Shown one piece after another: positions 62,401-64,000 of a DNA stretch of 64,000 nt. The notes below the pieces were generated by a model. It had not been told where the DNA came from and ran no database searches. It worked only from the letters and a program-made list of their open reading frames with translations. This DNA comes from Ciona intestinalis (taxonomy: Eukaryota; Chordata; Ascidiacea; Phlebobranchia; Cionidae): contig NC_020166.2 of the NCBI RefSeq assembly GCF_000224145.3, positions 6,206,927 through 6,270,926 of the forward strand, given 5' to 3'. A program made the position numbers and the translations under genes. Every line of letters starts with the position of its first letter. The stretch's first letter is position 1.

Positions 62401-63569
62401 GTCGGGGTAAGACGTCAAGTGTGACATCACGAGAGCAGGAGGACACTCCTCCCCCTCCTGTCATGTCACAGGAGGCGGATCAATCTCCAGAAGAAGCACA
62501 ACCCGGATCAGGTGCTGTGGGTAGCAGCGCATCTGATAACCAAGGAGCATCAGGTATGCTTTTAAACCTACAACACTCTGGTTAAATTTCCTACACTGTT
62601 CATTGACATATATATATATTGGCATATGTGTATGTAATAATGAATATTGCCCAATTAGCTAGTCATTTATCTATTTATGCCAGTCATGTTTACCTTAGGT
62701 GGGGCTGAATCTGCAGCTGCAGGAGCAGGTGGTGCGTTAAATACTGATGGAGATTTTGATGAACCAGACATGTCCAGACTACAAGGTGAGTTGCGTTTCC
62801 TGTGCATAGTGTTCGATTCTGTGTGGTGTATAAATAGCATGCGGCACTGCTTCTTTTGCTGGTTTAACGTGTATATTTTGTATGTTACAAGTATCAGAGT
62901 GAACACTTTGACCTGTAGTTATCGTGTAACAAAATACAAATTTCATTCTAGCTTTACTGGAAGCAAGGGGGCTTCCTTCTCACTTTTTTGGCACACTAGG
63001 ACCCAGGGTGCAACAAATATTGCATAGATCTGTTAACAATGGCACAAGTAAGTGCTGTGAAAACAAATGTTTGTTTTGCCACTGTTGACGTTTTCCTGAA
63101 GAATCTTTCCGTCGCCATTTTGGTCTCTTCTTTCCGTCGCCAAGTAAATATTCCCATGAAATTGAGCACATTGAACTATAAATGAACTTTTCGTGATGCA
63201 TTCGGTTTATAAATATTCTCCTCCCTTCAAAATGCAAATGTTAAACAACCTTAAGGTCATGCATGCAAGTATATCTGTATGTGTGTTCTGTGTGTTGTGT
63301 CAGCTAAACTCAACATTTTGCTCATTTATTCAAAAACATGACCCATATTTCTTCTAAAAAAACATTTTTAAAAATTTAAATTGCAAACTTAATTTTTCAA
63401 AGACTCCAAAGCACAGCAGTTGCTTCAAGGAATGCAAGCAAATGGTGATGAGTCGCGTCAATTACAATCCGCCATTGAAATGTGCCAACTCCTTGTCATG
63501 GGAAATGAAGATACTTTATCAGGATTTCCAATCAAGATGGTGGTACCTGCTCTCATTACTTTACTACGG
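56453..63569 (+). CDS. TRIP12: TRIP12 (HECT E3 ubiquitin ligase), N-terminal part
   Basis: Fifteen coding exons: 56453-56595, 57102-57152, 57701-57780, 57871-57951, 58616-58709, 58780-58840, 58969-59055, 59451-59595, 60413-60511, 61104-61220, 62052-62187, 62393-62553, 62699-62785, 62952-63047, 63403-63569. These give 535 codons; the gene continues past the right edge. TRIP12 ubiquitinates ARF and other substrates and limits RNF168 in the nucleus. The first ~400 residues are a basic, Ser/Lys-rich disordered region ([27 protein letters not shown], as in the human protein). After this come [31 protein letters not shown], then the start of the armadillo-like region ([37 protein letters not shown]). 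WWE and HECT domains lie outside. The start at 56453 is the first ATG of the open exon. Confidence 0.93.
56808..56885. repeat. 39-bp tandem duplication in a TRIP12 intron
   Basis: Units 56808-56846 and 56847-56885 (TACAATATAATATATGG...AAGATACAG) are adjacent and differ at three positions. Confidence 0.85.
61221..61294 (+). other. TRIP12: open read-through of the TRIP12 exon ending at 61220
   Basis: If the GT at 61221 is not used, the frame stays open for 24 codons ([20 protein letters not shown]...) and stops at 61292-61294. The sequence looks coding-like rather than intronic. A retained-intron product would be a truncated, basic N-terminal TRIP12 fragment. No transcript evidence. Confidence 0.3.
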
Positions 63570-64000
63570 GTAAAGAGAAAATATTTCGCTTCTTGGTTTT
63601 AGCTTGAATGTGCTACTTACCAAGTTTTTATAATAAAACAATTTCTTAATCCAAGTTAAATATGTTTTATTAAGTATGTTTATCTCAAAACAATAGTAGT
63701 ATTATGGTAATAGTACTTTGTATGAATGTTTACTTAGGACTCTAATCAGTTTAAATGTAGTAATATGCTTAGTGGTAGCCATTACCTTTAAGAGGCTTAG
63801 ACTGTTGCATTTGTGTAAAACCTCCAGTCAATGGTATAAGCTGTGCATTTATGTGCACAGCTTATTTATATTATTAAGTAAACATAGTATTCACTATTCA
63901 GAGTAGAAATTAGTGTTTGCTTTATTTTCAAACATGGAAACCACAGAAGATTTGAGTTTTCCATGTGTTGCTTAAGTGTGGTCACTCCCACTTATTGTTG
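63570..64000 (+). other. TRIP12: TRIP12 intron, no exon seen
   Basis: After the donor at 63570 (GTAAAG) I find no exon encoding the next expected armadillo segment (a HACRALTYM-like block). The next exon is beyond the window. Confidence 0.6.

Overview
The window is eukaryotic genomic DNA. It is AT-rich, with short introns, closely packed genes on both strands, canonical GT/AG junctions and many short non-autonomous transposons. Gene content points to an invertebrate chordate, most likely an ascidian of the genus Ciona. The pointers are a Zic-family zinc-finger gene of the macho-1/ZicL kind, HCF-1 and TRIP12 orthologues with animal exon architecture, and Ca-binding EGF proteins. The species call is inference, since no search was run. 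Exon models were built by hand from splice sites and reading phase; for most genes every phase closes, which is the main support for them.

Layout: 1.7-2.6 kb (+) 3' exons of a phosphoethanolamine N-methyltransferase-like gene; 4.0-4.4 kb (+) a candidate 42-residue gene in three tiny exons; 6.5-15.3 kb (-) a type I membrane protein built of calcium-binding EGF blocks and fibronectin III domains, internally duplicated and running into an assembly gap; 15.3-17.9 kb two N gaps around a short contig nearly identical to 54.0-55.4 kb; 18.2-19.7 kb (+) TM2D3; 19.8-21.5 kb (-) a PLP enzyme of the D-cysteine desulfhydrase/ACC deaminase family; 22.7-34.9 kb (-) an 11-exon receptor with about 17 LDL-receptor class A modules followed directly by a rhodopsin-like 7TM domain; 37.8-48.3 kb (+) host cell factor 1; 49.6-51.9 kb (+) a five-finger Zic transcription factor; 55.4 kb to the right edge (+) the 5' part of TRIP12.

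The genes do not form a pathway. Two extracellular multidomain receptors (EGF/FN3 and LDLa-7TM) and a Notch-pathway-linked membrane protein (TM2D3, almondex family) sit beside nuclear regulators (HCF-1, Zic, TRIP12) and two metabolic enzymes.

Most notable: HCF-1 carries two exon-initial copies of a motif resembling the vertebrate OGT-cleaved HCF-1(PRO) repeat, next to a five-residue Thr/Glu/Gly/Asn minisatellite; the LDLa array receptor lacks leucine-rich repeats and a DRY-type motif and carries one in-frame TAA in this assembly; the contig at 15.8-17.8 kb looks like a misplaced allele of the TRIP12 upstream region that differs by a MITE; and several MITE families have intact inverted termini and target duplications. 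I saw no rRNA, no convincing functional tRNA, no CRISPR array and no retrovirus-like element.
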